Positions 34,518 to 42,993 of a DNA stretch of 64,000 nucleotides are shown here, one piece after another. The position numbers and the translations under genes were made by a program. The notes below the pieces were generated by a model. The model saw only the letters and a list, made by a program, of their open reading frames with translations, was not told the origin of the DNA and made no database searches. Position 1 is the stretch's first letter. Each line of letters opens with the position of its first letter. The stretch spans positions 310,001 through 374,000 of the forward strand of contig NZ_CP084267.1 of assembly GCF_022879595.1 (NCBI RefSeq). The letters are read 5' to 3'. The stretch comes from Caballeronia sp. Lep1P3. Lineage in GTDB: Bacteria > Pseudomonadota > Gammaproteobacteria > Burkholderiales > Burkholderiaceae.

Positions 34518-35867
34518 ATGACTAGCGGTAAAACCATCGATATCAAGAGCTTCATCGACGAGCGGCCCATTTCCGCCTACCAGTGGCTGCTGGTGGCGTT
34601 GTGCTTTCTCGTCGTCACCGCCGACGGCATGGACGTGGCCATCATGGGCTTCGTCGCGCCTTCGATCATCGCGGACTGGCACATCTCGCGGCCCGCGTTC
34701 GGCCTCGTGATGAGCGCCGCGCCCATCGGCCTCGTCATCGGCGCGCTGGCGGCGGGACCGGCGTCGGACCGCATCGGACGCAAAGGCGTGTTGATCGCGT
34801 CGGTCTTCTTCTTCGGCGTCTTCACGATCGCGACCGCGTTCACGAATTCGCCGGCGAGCATGGCGTTACTGCGCGTGCTGACGGGCATCGGCCTGGGCGC
34901 CGCCATGCCGAACACGACGACGCTGCTCTCCGAATACGCGCCGCAACGCAAGCGCGCGCTGCTCATCACGATCATGTTCACGGGCTTCAACCTGGGCTCG
35001 GCGCTGATCGGCTTCGTGGCGGGCTGGCTGATTCCGACGCACGGCTGGCGCTCGGTGCTCGTCTTCGGCGGCGGGCTTCCGCTCGTCCTGATTCCGCTGC
35101 AAATCTGGCTGCTGCCCGAATCGGCGCGTCTGCTCGCGGTGCGCGGCGCGACGCCGCAGAAGGTCGGCAAGGTGCTCGGCCGCGTGTGCGGCGTGCGCTT
35201 CAAAGGCGACGAAACCTTCGTCTCGGCGGAACCTCCGCTGCCGACCAAGAAGCCTATCGGCGTGCTCTTCTCGCATGGCTTTGGCCTGCTCACGGCCGCG
35301 CTGTGGGTCACGTATTTCATGGGCCTGCTCGTCATCTATCTGCTGACCGGCTGGCTGCCCACGTTGATGAAGGACGCGGGTCTCACCGTATCGGCGGCGG
35401 CGAACATCACGGCGATGTTCCAGATCGGCGGCACGATCGGCGCGATCATCGTCGGCTGGATCATGGACCGCGTGCGCCCCGCGCCTGTGATTAGCGCGGC
35501 GTATCTCGGCGGCGCGATCTGTGTGCTCGGGCTGGCGTGGATCGGCGCGTTGTCGTCGTCGCTCGCGGTGCTCGTGTTTGCCGCGGGCTTCTGCATGAGC
35601 GGCGCGCAAACGGGCCTGAACGCGTTTGCGCCGGGCCGCTACCCGACGGTTGCGCGCGCCACCGGCGTGAGCTGGATGCTCGGCATGGGCCGCTTCGGCA
35701 GCATCTTCGGTTCGGCGTTCGGCGGCGCGCTGCTCGGCCTCGGCTGGCAGTTCGGCGCGATCCTCGCGATGCTCGCCGTTCCCGCGACGCTCGCGGCCAT
35801 CGCCATTCTCGTGGCGCAGCGCGGCCGCACGGCCGACGCCGCGCCGCAGACCACCGCTGCACATTAG
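34518..35867 (+). CDS. Aromatic acid:H+ symporter (AAHS family MFS)
   Basis: A 449-residue, 12-helix transporter. VTADGMDVAIMGFVAPSI in helix 1 is the AAHS signature (compare the DGFD motif of PcaK), and GPASDRIGRKGVLIAS is motif A. Position directly after gallate dioxygenase (27-base gap) makes gallate the likely substrate, as for GalT. ATG 34518 follows ACGGAGACACCAA. The proton-coupled import role is known for the family; the gallate specificity is inferred. Confidence 0.88.
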   Translation: MTSGKTIDIKSFIDERPISAYQWLLVALCFLVVTADGMDVAIMGFVAPSIIADWHISRPAFGLVMSAAPIGLVIGALAAGPASDRIGRKGVLIASVFFFGVFTIATAFTNSPASMALLRVLTGIGLGAAMPNTTTLLSEYAPQRKRALLITIMFTGFNLGSALIGFVAGWLIPTHGWRSVLVFGGGLPLVLIPLQIWLLPESARLLAVRGATPQKVGKVLGRVCGVRFKGDETFVSAEPPLPTKKPIGVLFSHGFGLLTAALWVTYFMGLLVIYLLTGWLPTLMKDAGLTVSAAANITAMFQIGGTIGAIIVGWIMDRVRPAPVISAAYLGGAICVLGLAWIGALSSSLAVLVFAAGFCMSGAQTGLNAFAPGRYPTVARATGVSWMLGMGRFGSIFGSAFGGALLGLGWQFGAILAMLAVPATLAAIAILVAQRGRTADAAPQTTAAH

Positions 35868-35881
35868 TACTTGGAGTCACG

Positions 35882-36907
35882 ATGATCATCGACATTCACG
35901 GCCACTACACCACGGCGCCCAAGGCGCTGGAGGCGTGGCGCAACCGGCAGATCGCCGGTATCGCGAATCCTTCGGAGATGCCGCGTCCGTCGGAGCTGCA
36001 CATCGGCGACGACGAACTGCGCGAGTCCATCGAAAGCAATCAGTTGCGTCTCATGCGCGAACGCGGCCTCGATCTCACGGTGTTCAGCCCGCGCGCGAGC
36101 TTCATGGCGCATCACATCGGCGACTTCGACGTGTCGAGTACGTGGGCCGCGATCTGCAACGAGCTGTGCTATCGCGTGAGCCAGTTGTTCCCCGAAAACT
36201 TCATTCCCGCGGCGATGCTGCCGCAAAGCCCCGGCGTCGATGTCTCGACGTGCATTCCCGAACTCGTGAAGTGCGTGGAGCAGTACGGCAACGTCGCGAT
36301 CAACCTGAACCCGGACCCGTCCGGCGGTCACTGGACGAGTCCGCCGCTATCGGACCGCTACTGGTATCCGATCTACGAGAAGATGGTCGAGTACGACATC
36401 CCCGCGATGATTCACGTGAGCACCAGTTGCAACGCGTGTTTCCATACGACCGGCGCGCACTATCTCAACGCCGATACGACCGCGTTCATGCAGTGCCTCA
36501 CGTCCGATCTGTTCCGCGATTTCCCGTCGCTCAAGTTCGTGATTCCGCATGGCGGCGGCGCGGTGCCGTATCACTGGGGACGCTTCCGCGGCCTCGCGCA
36601 AGAGCTTAAAAAGCCCTTGCTGAAGGATCATTTGCTCAACAACGTGTTCTTCGATACGTGCGTCTATCATCAGCCGGGCATCGATTTGCTCACGCGCGTG
36701 ATTCCCGTCGACAACATTCTCTTTGCAAGCGAGATGATCGGCGCAGTGCGTGGCATCGATCCCGAAACGGGCCACTATTTCGACGATACGAAGCGCTATG
36801 TCGAAGCTGCATCGATGCAGCCCGAAGCACGCGACAAGATTTACGAGGGCAACGCGCGCCGCGTGTATCCGCGGCTCGATGCGGCGCTCAAGGCACAGGG
36901 AAGATAG
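35882..36907 (+). CDS. ligJ: 4-Oxalomesaconate hydratase (LigJ-type amidohydrolase family)
   Basis: A 341-residue amidohydrolase-superfamily protein. The metal motif HGH is at [14 protein letters not shown], with [23 protein letters not shown] and a late [10 protein letters not shown] supplying further ligands. It matches LigJ rather than the unrelated GalB hydratase. LigJ hydrates the 4-oxalomesaconate isomer to 4-carboxy-4-hydroxy-2-oxoadipate. It starts 14 bases after the symporter (GGAGTCACG then ATG) and ends 2 bases before the aldolase gene. A catabolic role for gallate follows from position. Confidence 0.86.
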   Translation: MIIDIHGHYTTAPKALEAWRNRQIAGIANPSEMPRPSELHIGDDELRESIESNQLRLMRERGLDLTVFSPRASFMAHHIGDFDVSSTWAAICNELCYRVSQLFPENFIPAAMLPQSPGVDVSTCIPELVKCVEQYGNVAINLNPDPSGGHWTSPPLSDRYWYPIYEKMVEYDIPAMIHVSTSCNACFHTTGAHYLNADTTAFMQCLTSDLFRDFPSLKFVIPHGGGAVPYHWGRFRGLAQELKKPLLKDHLLNNVFFDTCVYHQPGIDLLTRVIPVDNILFASEMIGAVRGIDPETGHYFDDTKRYVEAASMQPEARDKIYEGNARRVYPRLDAALKAQGR

Positions 36908-36909
36908 AC

Positions 36910-37593
36910 ATGTACGAACTCGGAGTGGTGTATCGCAACATCGATCGCGCCGATGGCGATGCCGCGGCGAAACTCGGCGCGCTAGGCTCGGCTACGGTCC
37001 ACGAAGCCATGGGCCGCGTGGGGTTGATGAAAACTCATATGCGGCCCATTTATGCCGGCGCGCAGGCGAGCGGCACGGCGGTGACGGTGCTTCTGCAGCC
37101 GGGCGACAACTGGATGCTGCACGTCGCGGCCGAGCAGATTCAGCCGGGCGATATCGTCGTGGCCGCGTGCACGACCGACAACACCGACGGCTTCTTCGGC
37201 GACCTGCTCGCGACGAGCTTCAAGGCGCGCGGCGCGCGGGCGCTCGTGATCGATGGCGGCGTGCGCGACGTGCGCGTGCTCACCGAAATGGGCTTTCCCG
37301 TGTGGAGCCGCGCGGTCTCGGCGAAGGGCACCGTGAAAGCGACGCTCGGCTCGGTGAACATTCCGGTGGTGTGCGCGGGCGCGATCGTCACGCCCGGCGA
37401 TGTGATCGTCGCGGACGATGACGGCGTCGTCGTCGTGCCGGCGGCATCGGCGCAGAAGGTATTGGAGAAGGCCACGGCGCGCGAGGCGCTCGAAGAAGAG
37501 AAGCGCGCGAAGCTCGCGAGCGGCGTGCTCGGGCTCGACATGTACAACATGCGCGAGCCGCTGCAGCGCGCGGGCCTGCGGTATATCGACTGA
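36910..37593 (+). CDS. ligK: 4-Carboxy-4-hydroxy-2-oxoadipate aldolase (LigK/GalC, RraA fold)
   Basis: A 227-residue RraA-like divalent-metal aldolase. The motif [16 protein letters not shown] carries the Arg and Asp that bind substrate and metal, and [22 protein letters not shown] is typical of the HMG/CHA aldolases. It splits 4-carboxy-4-hydroxy-2-oxoadipate into pyruvate and oxaloacetate, ending gallate breakdown, and may also cleave 4-hydroxy-4-methyl-2-oxoglutarate. It starts 2 bases after ligJ, and its TGA overlaps the next ATG (TGATG). Confidence 0.88.
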   Translation: MYELGVVYRNIDRADGDAAAKLGALGSATVHEAMGRVGLMKTHMRPIYAGAQASGTAVTVLLQPGDNWMLHVAAEQIQPGDIVVAACTTDNTDGFFGDLLATSFKARGARALVIDGGVRDVRVLTEMGFPVWSRAVSAKGTVKATLGSVNIPVVCAGAIVTPGDVIVADDDGVVVVPAASAQKVLEKATAREALEEEKRAKLASGVLGLDMYNMREPLQRAGLRYID

Positions 37594-38309
37594 TGCAGGC
37601 GCGAGCGATGAACGACACATCGAACGCGGTCACGATCATCTCGTCGATGGCGACGCGCCATGTTCTCGACCATCTCGCCGATGCGTACACGCAGCGTTCG
37701 TCGCGGCGCGTGCGCGTCGAATCGGTGGGCGGCGTGACGGCGGCGCAACGTGTTCAGGATGGCGAAGCATTCGATATCGTCGTGCTCGCGGCCGATGTGA
37801 TCGGCAAGCTCGCGACAGCCGGTTTCGTCGATGCGGAAAGCCGCGTCGGAATCGCGCGTTCCGGCATTTCGGTGGCGGTCGCGGCGGGCGCGGCGCGTCC
37901 CGTGATCGACGACGAAGCCGCCGTGCGCGAGGCGGTGCTGTCCGCGCGCAGCATCGGTTATTCGACGGGGCCGAGCGGCGCGCATCTCATGCGTCTCTTC
38001 GAGCGCTGGGGCATCGCCGATGCGATCGCATCGCGCATCGTTCAGGCGCCGCCCGGCGTGGGCGTCGGCACGTTGATCGCGCGAGGCGAAGTGGCGCTCG
38101 GCTTTCAGCAGACGAGCGAGCTGATCGGCGTGGATGGCGTGGATGTCATTGGCTCTTTGCAGCGTGAGATTCAGGCGCTGACCGTGTTTGAGGGCGCGGT
38201 GTGCGGCAATGCGCGTGATGCGTCTGCCGCGATGGCCGTGCTTGCCTTCATGGGTTCGTCGGAATGCGATGAAACGAAGCGCCGGTTCGGAATGGAGCCG
38301 GTGAGCTGA
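37593..38309 (+). CDS. ModA-like substrate-binding-domain protein without signal peptide
   Basis: A 238-residue protein resembling molybdate-type periplasmic binding proteins (SBP_bac_11): TIISSMATRHVLDHLADAY at the N-terminus, RVQDGEAFDIVVLAADVI, and GYSTGPSGAHLMRLFERWG. Unlike true ModA it has no hydrophobic signal sequence, and no modB/modC lies nearby, so it is probably cytoplasmic. It is fused to the aldolase gene by a TGATG overlap and is the last gene before a terminator. Its place is where a 4-oxalomesaconate tautomerase would be expected. A ligand-binding or isomerase role is only a hypothesis. ATG 37608 is an alternative start. Confidence 0.72.
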   Translation: MQARAMNDTSNAVTIISSMATRHVLDHLADAYTQRSSRRVRVESVGGVTAAQRVQDGEAFDIVVLAADVIGKLATAGFVDAESRVGIARSGISVAVAAGAARPVIDDEAAVREAVLSARSIGYSTGPSGAHLMRLFERWGIADAIASRIVQAPPGVGVGTLIARGEVALGFQQTSELIGVDGVDVIGSLQREIQALTVFEGAVCGNARDASAAMAVLAFMGSSECDETKRRFGMEPVS

Positions 38310-38334
38310 AGGCGACCGTTCCATCGCCAACAAA

Positions 38335-38368
38335 AAAGGCCTGCGCTCGACAATCGGCGCAGGCCTTT
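38335..38368. terminator. Bidirectional terminator after gallate operon
   Basis: A perfect 12-base stem (AAAGGCCTGCGC and GCGCAGGCCTTT) with a 10-base loop. It lies between the convergent gallate operon and the chemoreceptor gene and has A and T runs on its two sides, so it can serve both strands. Confidence 0.85.
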
Positions 38369-38394
38369 GCACTTCTCGATCAGCCGCGCATGCC

Positions 38395-39930
38395 TCACGC
38401 ATGCAGTCTGAACGTCTCCACCGCCGTGCGCAGCGCGGCCGCCTGATCCTCCAGCGATTGCGCCGCCGCCGCCGCTTCTTCCACGAGCGCCGCGTTCTGC
38501 TGCGTGACTTCATCCATCTGCGTGACGGCGCGCGCCACCTGATCGATGCCGCTGCTCTGTTCTTCCGATGCCGCCGCGATCTCGCCCATGATGTCCGTCA
38601 CGCGCTGCACCGCGCCGCTGATTTCGGTCATCGTGCGGCCCGCTTCGTCGACGAGCGCGCTACCCGATTGCACGCGTTCCACCGACGTATCGATCAGTTC
38701 CTTGATCTCCTTGGCCGCCGCCGACGAGCGTTGCGCGAGCGAACGCACTTCGCCCGCGACCACCGCGAAGCCGCGTCCTTCTTCGCCCGCGCGCGCCGCT
38801 TCCACCGCCGCGTTCAACGCGAGAATGTTGGTCTGGAACGCGATGCCTTCGATGATCGTGATGATGTCCGCGATCTTCGCCGAGCTTTGATTGATCTCGC
38901 CCATCGTCGTGACGACCTGCGAGACGACATGGCTGCCCTTGGTCGCAATCTCCGATGCGTTCGCCGCAAGCGTGCTCGCCTGGCGCGCGTTGTCGGCGTT
39001 CTGCTTGACCGTGCCGGTCAGCTCGTCCATGCTCGACGCCGTTTCCTGAAGCGCCGAAGCCTGCTGCTCCGTGCGCGAGGACAGATCGATATTGCCGGCC
39101 GCAATCTGCTTCGTCGCGGACGCGATGGATTCGCTTCCCGAACGAACCGAGCGCACCGTTTCGATGAGGCTCGCCTGCATCGTCGAAAGACCGCGCAGCA
39201 ACTGGCCCATTTCGTCGTTGGACGTGACCGTCACTTCGCGGCGCAGGTCGCCTGACGCGATCGCGGTGAACTGCGTGAGCGCGGCATCGAGCGGACGCGC
39301 GATGCGGCGGCGCAGCGAGATCCACGAATACACGGCAGCAGCGACGCCGAAAAGAATCGCGGCGACGGAGAGCGTGCGGAACGTCTGATATTCGGATTGC
39401 CCCGCGTCGAAGGCCGTCTGCGCCGCTTCGAACTGCAGCTTGCGCAGCGTGACGCCCGTCTTGGCGAACTCGTTGAAGGCGGCCTGCATCGCGCTCGCGT
39501 CGGCCGTGATCTTGTCCTGATCCTTCGCGCGCACGTCGGCATAGCCTTCGTCGATCAGCTTCTGCATGGTGAGGCGCTGCTCGTTGAACTTGTCGGCGAT
39601 CTGCTTCTCCTCGGCGCCGTGCGGCAGGGCGGCGTACTTCGCCCACGCGTCGTCGGAGGTCTTGCGCATCAGCGCGCCGCGCCCGATGGCGTCTTCAGCC
39701 GCGCTCGTGCCGACATTGAGCGCGGCGCGGTCGAAGCTCAGACGTTCGCGCGCAATGAACATCTCGGCATTGCCGAGCGATACCGCGCTCGGCATTTCGT
39801 TCGCGTAGAGCGCATGCGTCACCGCATTGGACCGCGTCATGCCGACGAGCCCCACTGCGCCGATTGCGATAAGGAGCGCGCTCAACAGCGCCATGGCCAA
39901 TGCCAGGCGGCCCTTGATAGTCGAAAACAT
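38395..39930 (-). CDS. Methyl-accepting chemotaxis protein
   Basis: A 511-residue transmembrane chemoreceptor. Membrane helix 1 is at about 9-31 and helix 2 at about 188-210, enclosing a TarH-like four-helix sensory domain. A HAMP domain follows ([20 protein letters not shown]), then a long signalling coiled coil with the hairpin tip [38 protein letters not shown] split over about 365-402. The C-terminus (AVETFRLHA) has no NWETF-like CheR/CheB tether. ATG 39930 has GGGGAAGAC upstream. The ligand is unknown; convergent placement next to the gallate operon makes an aromatic acid worth testing. A FliA-type promoter precedes it. Confidence 0.92.
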   Translation of the reverse strand: MFSTIKGRLALAMALLSALLIAIGAVGLVGMTRSNAVTHALYANEMPSAVSLGNAEMFIARERLSFDRAALNVGTSAAEDAIGRGALMRKTSDDAWAKYAALPHGAEEKQIADKFNEQRLTMQKLIDEGYADVRAKDQDKITADASAMQAAFNEFAKTGVTLRKLQFEAAQTAFDAGQSEYQTFRTLSVAAILFGVAAAVYSWISLRRRIARPLDAALTQFTAIASGDLRREVTVTSNDEMGQLLRGLSTMQASLIETVRSVRSGSESIASATKQIAAGNIDLSSRTEQQASALQETASSMDELTGTVKQNADNARQASTLAANASEIATKGSHVVSQVVTTMGEINQSSAKIADIITIIEGIAFQTNILALNAAVEAARAGEEGRGFAVVAGEVRSLAQRSSAAAKEIKELIDTSVERVQSGSALVDEAGRTMTEISGAVQRVTDIMGEIAAASEEQSSGIDQVARAVTQMDEVTQQNAALVEEAAAAAQSLEDQAAALRTAVETFRLHA

Positions 39931-40023
39931 GTCTTCCCCGAAGTGGCTGCACCGCGTCTGACGTGCGCGCGGGCTGCGATGCTGCGCCGGCTGCGCGGCC
40001 GAGGGATTGCCTCGACCTCCTGT

Positions 40024-40050
40024 ATATCGACAGGCGTGCAGGACGCTTTA
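40024..40050 (-). promoter_or_regulatory. Sigma-28 (FliA)-type promoter of the chemoreceptor gene
   Basis: On the minus strand, TAAA, 15 bases, then GTCGATAT. The FliA consensus is TAAA-N15-GCCGATAA, so the -35 core and spacing match fully and the -10 matches at 6 of 8 positions. The gene start is about 90 bases downstream. It would place the chemoreceptor in the flagellar late class. Confidence 0.65.
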
Positions 40051-40114
40051 GGGGAGGGATTACCTGCATATGCTCCACGCGAAACACGAACGAACGGTCG
40101 TTTTGACGAGAGAC

Positions 40115-40876
40115 TCAACCGGCGTATTCGTCATGGCGCTTCCACCAGTTTGCCGTTTCGTTCCGGCCTTTGGGCGCGCGGTCGAGCCACTGGTACATGC
40201 CCCACAGCGCATCGAGGCCGCGCGCATACGCCGAGTAAGTGTGATACGCGACGCCGTCTTCCATCGCGAATGCGCTCATGCCAGGACGATCGCGTGTGAA
40301 GGTCGGCGCATCGGTGCCGCAGTCGGCGGCGAATGCCTTGACCGGCTCGGGCGCGTCTTTCATGTCCATCGCGTGAGCGTCGCGCGCGTAGTTGTATTCG
40401 ATTTCGCCCTCGCGCTGCTGGGCTTCGGTGAACGACACGTTGAAGTCGTAGTTGAACTCGCCGTCGCGCGCGCACGCCCAGGGAAAGCGCCAGCCCATCC
40501 GCTTTCTGTATGCGGCGAGCTTCGCGAGGGGCGCGCGCGATACCGCCCATAGCGCGACATCGTGATGCGCGAGATGAATGGCGAAGCCATCGAAGCCGTC
40601 CGCGATCGACGAACACGACGGACACCCCGCGCTCCAGTCCGGCCCGAACATGAAGTGATACACGAGCAGTTGCGAGCGGCCGCCGAAGAGGTCCGCGAGC
40701 GTCGCGCTGCCGGCTTCGGTATCGAAGCGATACGTCTTGTCGATGCGAACCCACGGCAAGGCCTGACGTTGCCGCGCGAGTTCATCGCCGCGACGCGTGT
40801 GCGTTTTTTCCGCATCTAGCAGGGCGATGCGCGCGGCGAGCCATTCGTCGCGCGTTCCGGTGAGATGAGTCGTCAT
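40115..40876 (-). CDS. DUF899 family thioredoxin-like protein
   Basis: A 253-residue cytoplasmic protein of the DUF899 family. Landmarks are RDEWLAARIALLDAEKTHTRRGDELARQRQALPWVR, LLVYHFMFGPDWSAGCPSCSS with a Cys-x2-Cys pair at the thioredoxin active-site position, and HTYSAYARGLDALWGMYQWLD. The biochemical function of the family is not established. The long open frame upstream is antisense to the winged-helix gene and is excluded: ATG 40876 has GGAGG eight bases upstream. It diverges from the regulator at 40973 across 96 bases, which may control it. Confidence 0.87.
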   Translation of the reverse strand: MTTHLTGTRDEWLAARIALLDAEKTHTRRGDELARQRQALPWVRIDKTYRFDTEAGSATLADLFGGRSQLLVYHFMFGPDWSAGCPSCSSIADGFDGFAIHLAHHDVALWAVSRAPLAKLAAYRKRMGWRFPWACARDGEFNYDFNVSFTEAQQREGEIEYNYARDAHAMDMKDAPEPVKAFAADCGTDAPTFTRDRPGMSAFAMEDGVAYHTYSAYARGLDALWGMYQWLDRAPKGRNETANWWKRHDEYAG

Positions 40877-40972
40877 AGGGTTGCCTCCGGTTGGGGTCGT
40901 CGTCGTAAAGCACGGTGTTAGATTAATGCGGGCAACGACGGGCGTGGGAGTGACAAACGTGTCGGGATTCGC

Positions 40973-42193
40973 ATGGATTCGTTGATCACGGCGGCGGCGC
41001 GCGCGCTCGCATCGGGCGATGCGCTCGGCGCGCTCAATCGTGTCGCGCTGCGCGACGACGCCCCCGCGCTCGCGCTTCGCGGCATCGCCTTGGCGCAACT
41101 CGGCGACTTCGTGCGCGCGAAGTCGCTCGTGAAGCGCGCGGCCCGCGCGTTCGGCGCGAAGGAAGCGGTGGCGCGTGCGCGATGCATCGTCGCAGAAGCG
41201 GAGATCGCGCTGGCGTCGCGCGAACTTGCGTGGCCCGCGAAGGCGCTCGAACACGCGCGCGCGACGCTTCACGCGCACGGCGATCACCTCAACGCGGCTC
41301 ATGCGCGCACGCTCGAAGTGCGGCGCGCGCTGTTGATCGGACGTATCGACGATGCTGAACAGTTGCTCGGCACGCTCGATCCCGCCGCGCTGCCGCCCGC
41401 CGCGCGCGCGACGCACGAACTGATGGCGGCGGGTATCGCGATGCGGCGCCTTCGCACGAAAGCCGCGCGCGACGCGCTATCGCGAGCGCAGCGCGCCGCG
41501 AACGATGCCGGCATTCCCGCGCTCGCGGCGGAAGTCGAGCGCGCGTGCGAGCCGTTGCATACGCCGGCGGCGAGGCACGTCGCGCGAGGCACGTCGCGCA
41601 TGCTGCTGCTCGATGACGTCGAAGCGCTTTTCGCATCGGATGCGCTCATCGTGGACGCGTTTCGCAACGGCGTGCGCGATGCGCATGCGTCGGTGTCGCT
41701 CGCCACGCGCCCGGTGCTCTTCGCGCTGGTTCGCATGCTGGGCGAGGCGTGGCCGGCGGACGTGCCGCGCGATGCGCTCATCGCGGGCGCGTTTCGCATC
41801 CGGCATGCGGACGAAACGCATCGCGTGCGGCTGCGTGTCGAAATGGGACGGTTGCGCACGCTGCTGCGGCCGCTCGCGAACGTGCGCGCGACGCCGCATG
41901 GCTACGCGCTTGCGCCACGCGATGCGCCGGACGTCGCGGTGCTCGCGCGCCCTGTCGAAGACGATCACGCGCCGCTGCTCGCGCTGCTCGCGGATGGGCA
42001 AGCGTGGTCGAGTTCCGCGCTCGCACTCGCGCTCGACGCGAGCCAGCGCACGGTGCAACGCTCGCTCGACGCGCTGGCATCGGCGGGCAAGGTGCAGTCG
42101 CTCGGACGCGGACGCGCGCGACGCTGGATCGCGCCGCCGTCGCCCGCATTCACGACGGCCTTGTTACTCCCCGCCGATCTCGCAGGCGCCTAG
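40973..42193 (+). CDS. Transcriptional regulator with C-terminal winged helix
   Basis: A 406-residue, Ala/Arg-rich protein. Residues about 5-190 look like tetratricopeptide-type helical repeats (ASGDALGALNRVALRDDAPA, LAQLGDFVRAKSLVKRAARAF). A middle segment with LVRMLGEAWPADVPRDALIA resembles a response-regulator-type winged helix, and residues about 330-392 hold a second helix-turn-helix (SSSALALALDASQRTVQRSL, then a wing with GKVQSLGRGRARRW). It is probably a DNA-binding regulator of the divergent DUF899 gene. No enzymatic domain is seen. ATG 40973 follows GGGATTCGC. Confidence 0.7.
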   Translation: MDSLITAAARALASGDALGALNRVALRDDAPALALRGIALAQLGDFVRAKSLVKRAARAFGAKEAVARARCIVAEAEIALASRELAWPAKALEHARATLHAHGDHLNAAHARTLEVRRALLIGRIDDAEQLLGTLDPAALPPAARATHELMAAGIAMRRLRTKAARDALSRAQRAANDAGIPALAAEVERACEPLHTPAARHVARGTSRMLLLDDVEALFASDALIVDAFRNGVRDAHASVSLATRPVLFALVRMLGEAWPADVPRDALIAGAFRIRHADETHRVRLRVEMGRLRTLLRPLANVRATPHGYALAPRDAPDVAVLARPVEDDHAPLLALLADGQAWSSSALALALDASQRTVQRSLDALASAGKVQSLGRGRARRWIAPPSPAFTTALLLPADLAGA

Positions 42194-42220
42194 CATGAAC
42201 GCATCTCAGGGAGACAGACG

Positions 42221-42859
42221 ATGAAGCGCGCGAAAGCGGAAATACTGCGTGAATACGGGCCTTTTGTGGATGTGGACGGCGTCCACGGCGTGAGTTGGGA
42301 CGGCCACGCGGTGTGGTTCGCGGGCGGCGACTCGCTCAATGCGTTCGATCCCGCGAGCGGCGAGCGTGAACGCAGCATCGACGTGCCGGCGCATGCGGGC
42401 ACCGCCTTCGATGGCACGCATCTGTACCAGATCGCCGAAGACCGCATCCAGAAGATCGATCCGCAAAGCGGCCGCGTCATCGCGACCATTCCCGCGCCGG
42501 GCGGCGGCGCGGACTCGGGGCTCGCGTGGGGCGAGGGCACGCTCTGGGTCGGGCAGTATCGCGAGCGCAAGATCCATCAGATCGATCCGGCGAGCGGCGC
42601 GATTCTGCGCACGATCGAATCGGACCGCTTCGTGACCGGCGTCACGTGGGTGGACGGCGAACTGTGGCACGCGACCTGGGAAGGCGACGCCAGCGAACTC
42701 CGGCACATCGATGCGCGCACGGGCGATGTCGTCGAGCGGCTCGATATGCCCGAAGGCATCGGCGTGTCGGGACTGGAATCGGATGGCGCCGATACCTTCT
42801 TTTGCGGGGGCGGACGCGCGCGTACGGTGCGCGCGGTGCGCAAGCCGAAATCGCGGTGA
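42221..42859 (+). CDS. Beta-propeller protein resembling glutamine cyclotransferase
   Basis: A 212-residue protein made of short repeats typical of a beta propeller: VHGVSWDGHAVWFAGGDSLNAFDPASGE, IAEDRIQKIDPQSGRVIATIP, LAWGEGTLWVGQYRERKIHQIDPASG, VTWVDGELWHATW. The pattern resembles the glutaminyl-peptide cyclotransferase / YncE-type fold, but it is short for a full propeller and has no signal peptide. No catalytic residues can be assigned. It starts 27 bases after the regulator and may be co-transcribed with it. Confidence 0.65.
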   Translation: MKRAKAEILREYGPFVDVDGVHGVSWDGHAVWFAGGDSLNAFDPASGERERSIDVPAHAGTAFDGTHLYQIAEDRIQKIDPQSGRVIATIPAPGGGADSGLAWGEGTLWVGQYRERKIHQIDPASGAILRTIESDRFVTGVTWVDGELWHATWEGDASELRHIDARTGDVVERLDMPEGIGVSGLESDGADTFFCGGGRARTVRAVRKPKSR

Positions 42860-42993
42860 GCGAAACGCGTGAGCATTTGCGCTTGGGCGTGAAGCCCCGC
42901 CTCGCATGCCGGCGCGTTAGCCTTTATGCTGTCGCATCGGCGCGCAGCACCCGCATAAGAACGCCCGACGAAACCTGGACAAAGAGCCGTCGC

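Noticed and set aside
37593..38309. Annotation of the last gallate-operon gene as a molybdate transporter component
   Set aside because: It has no signal peptide, and no permease or ATPase gene is near, so the transport label would be misleading.
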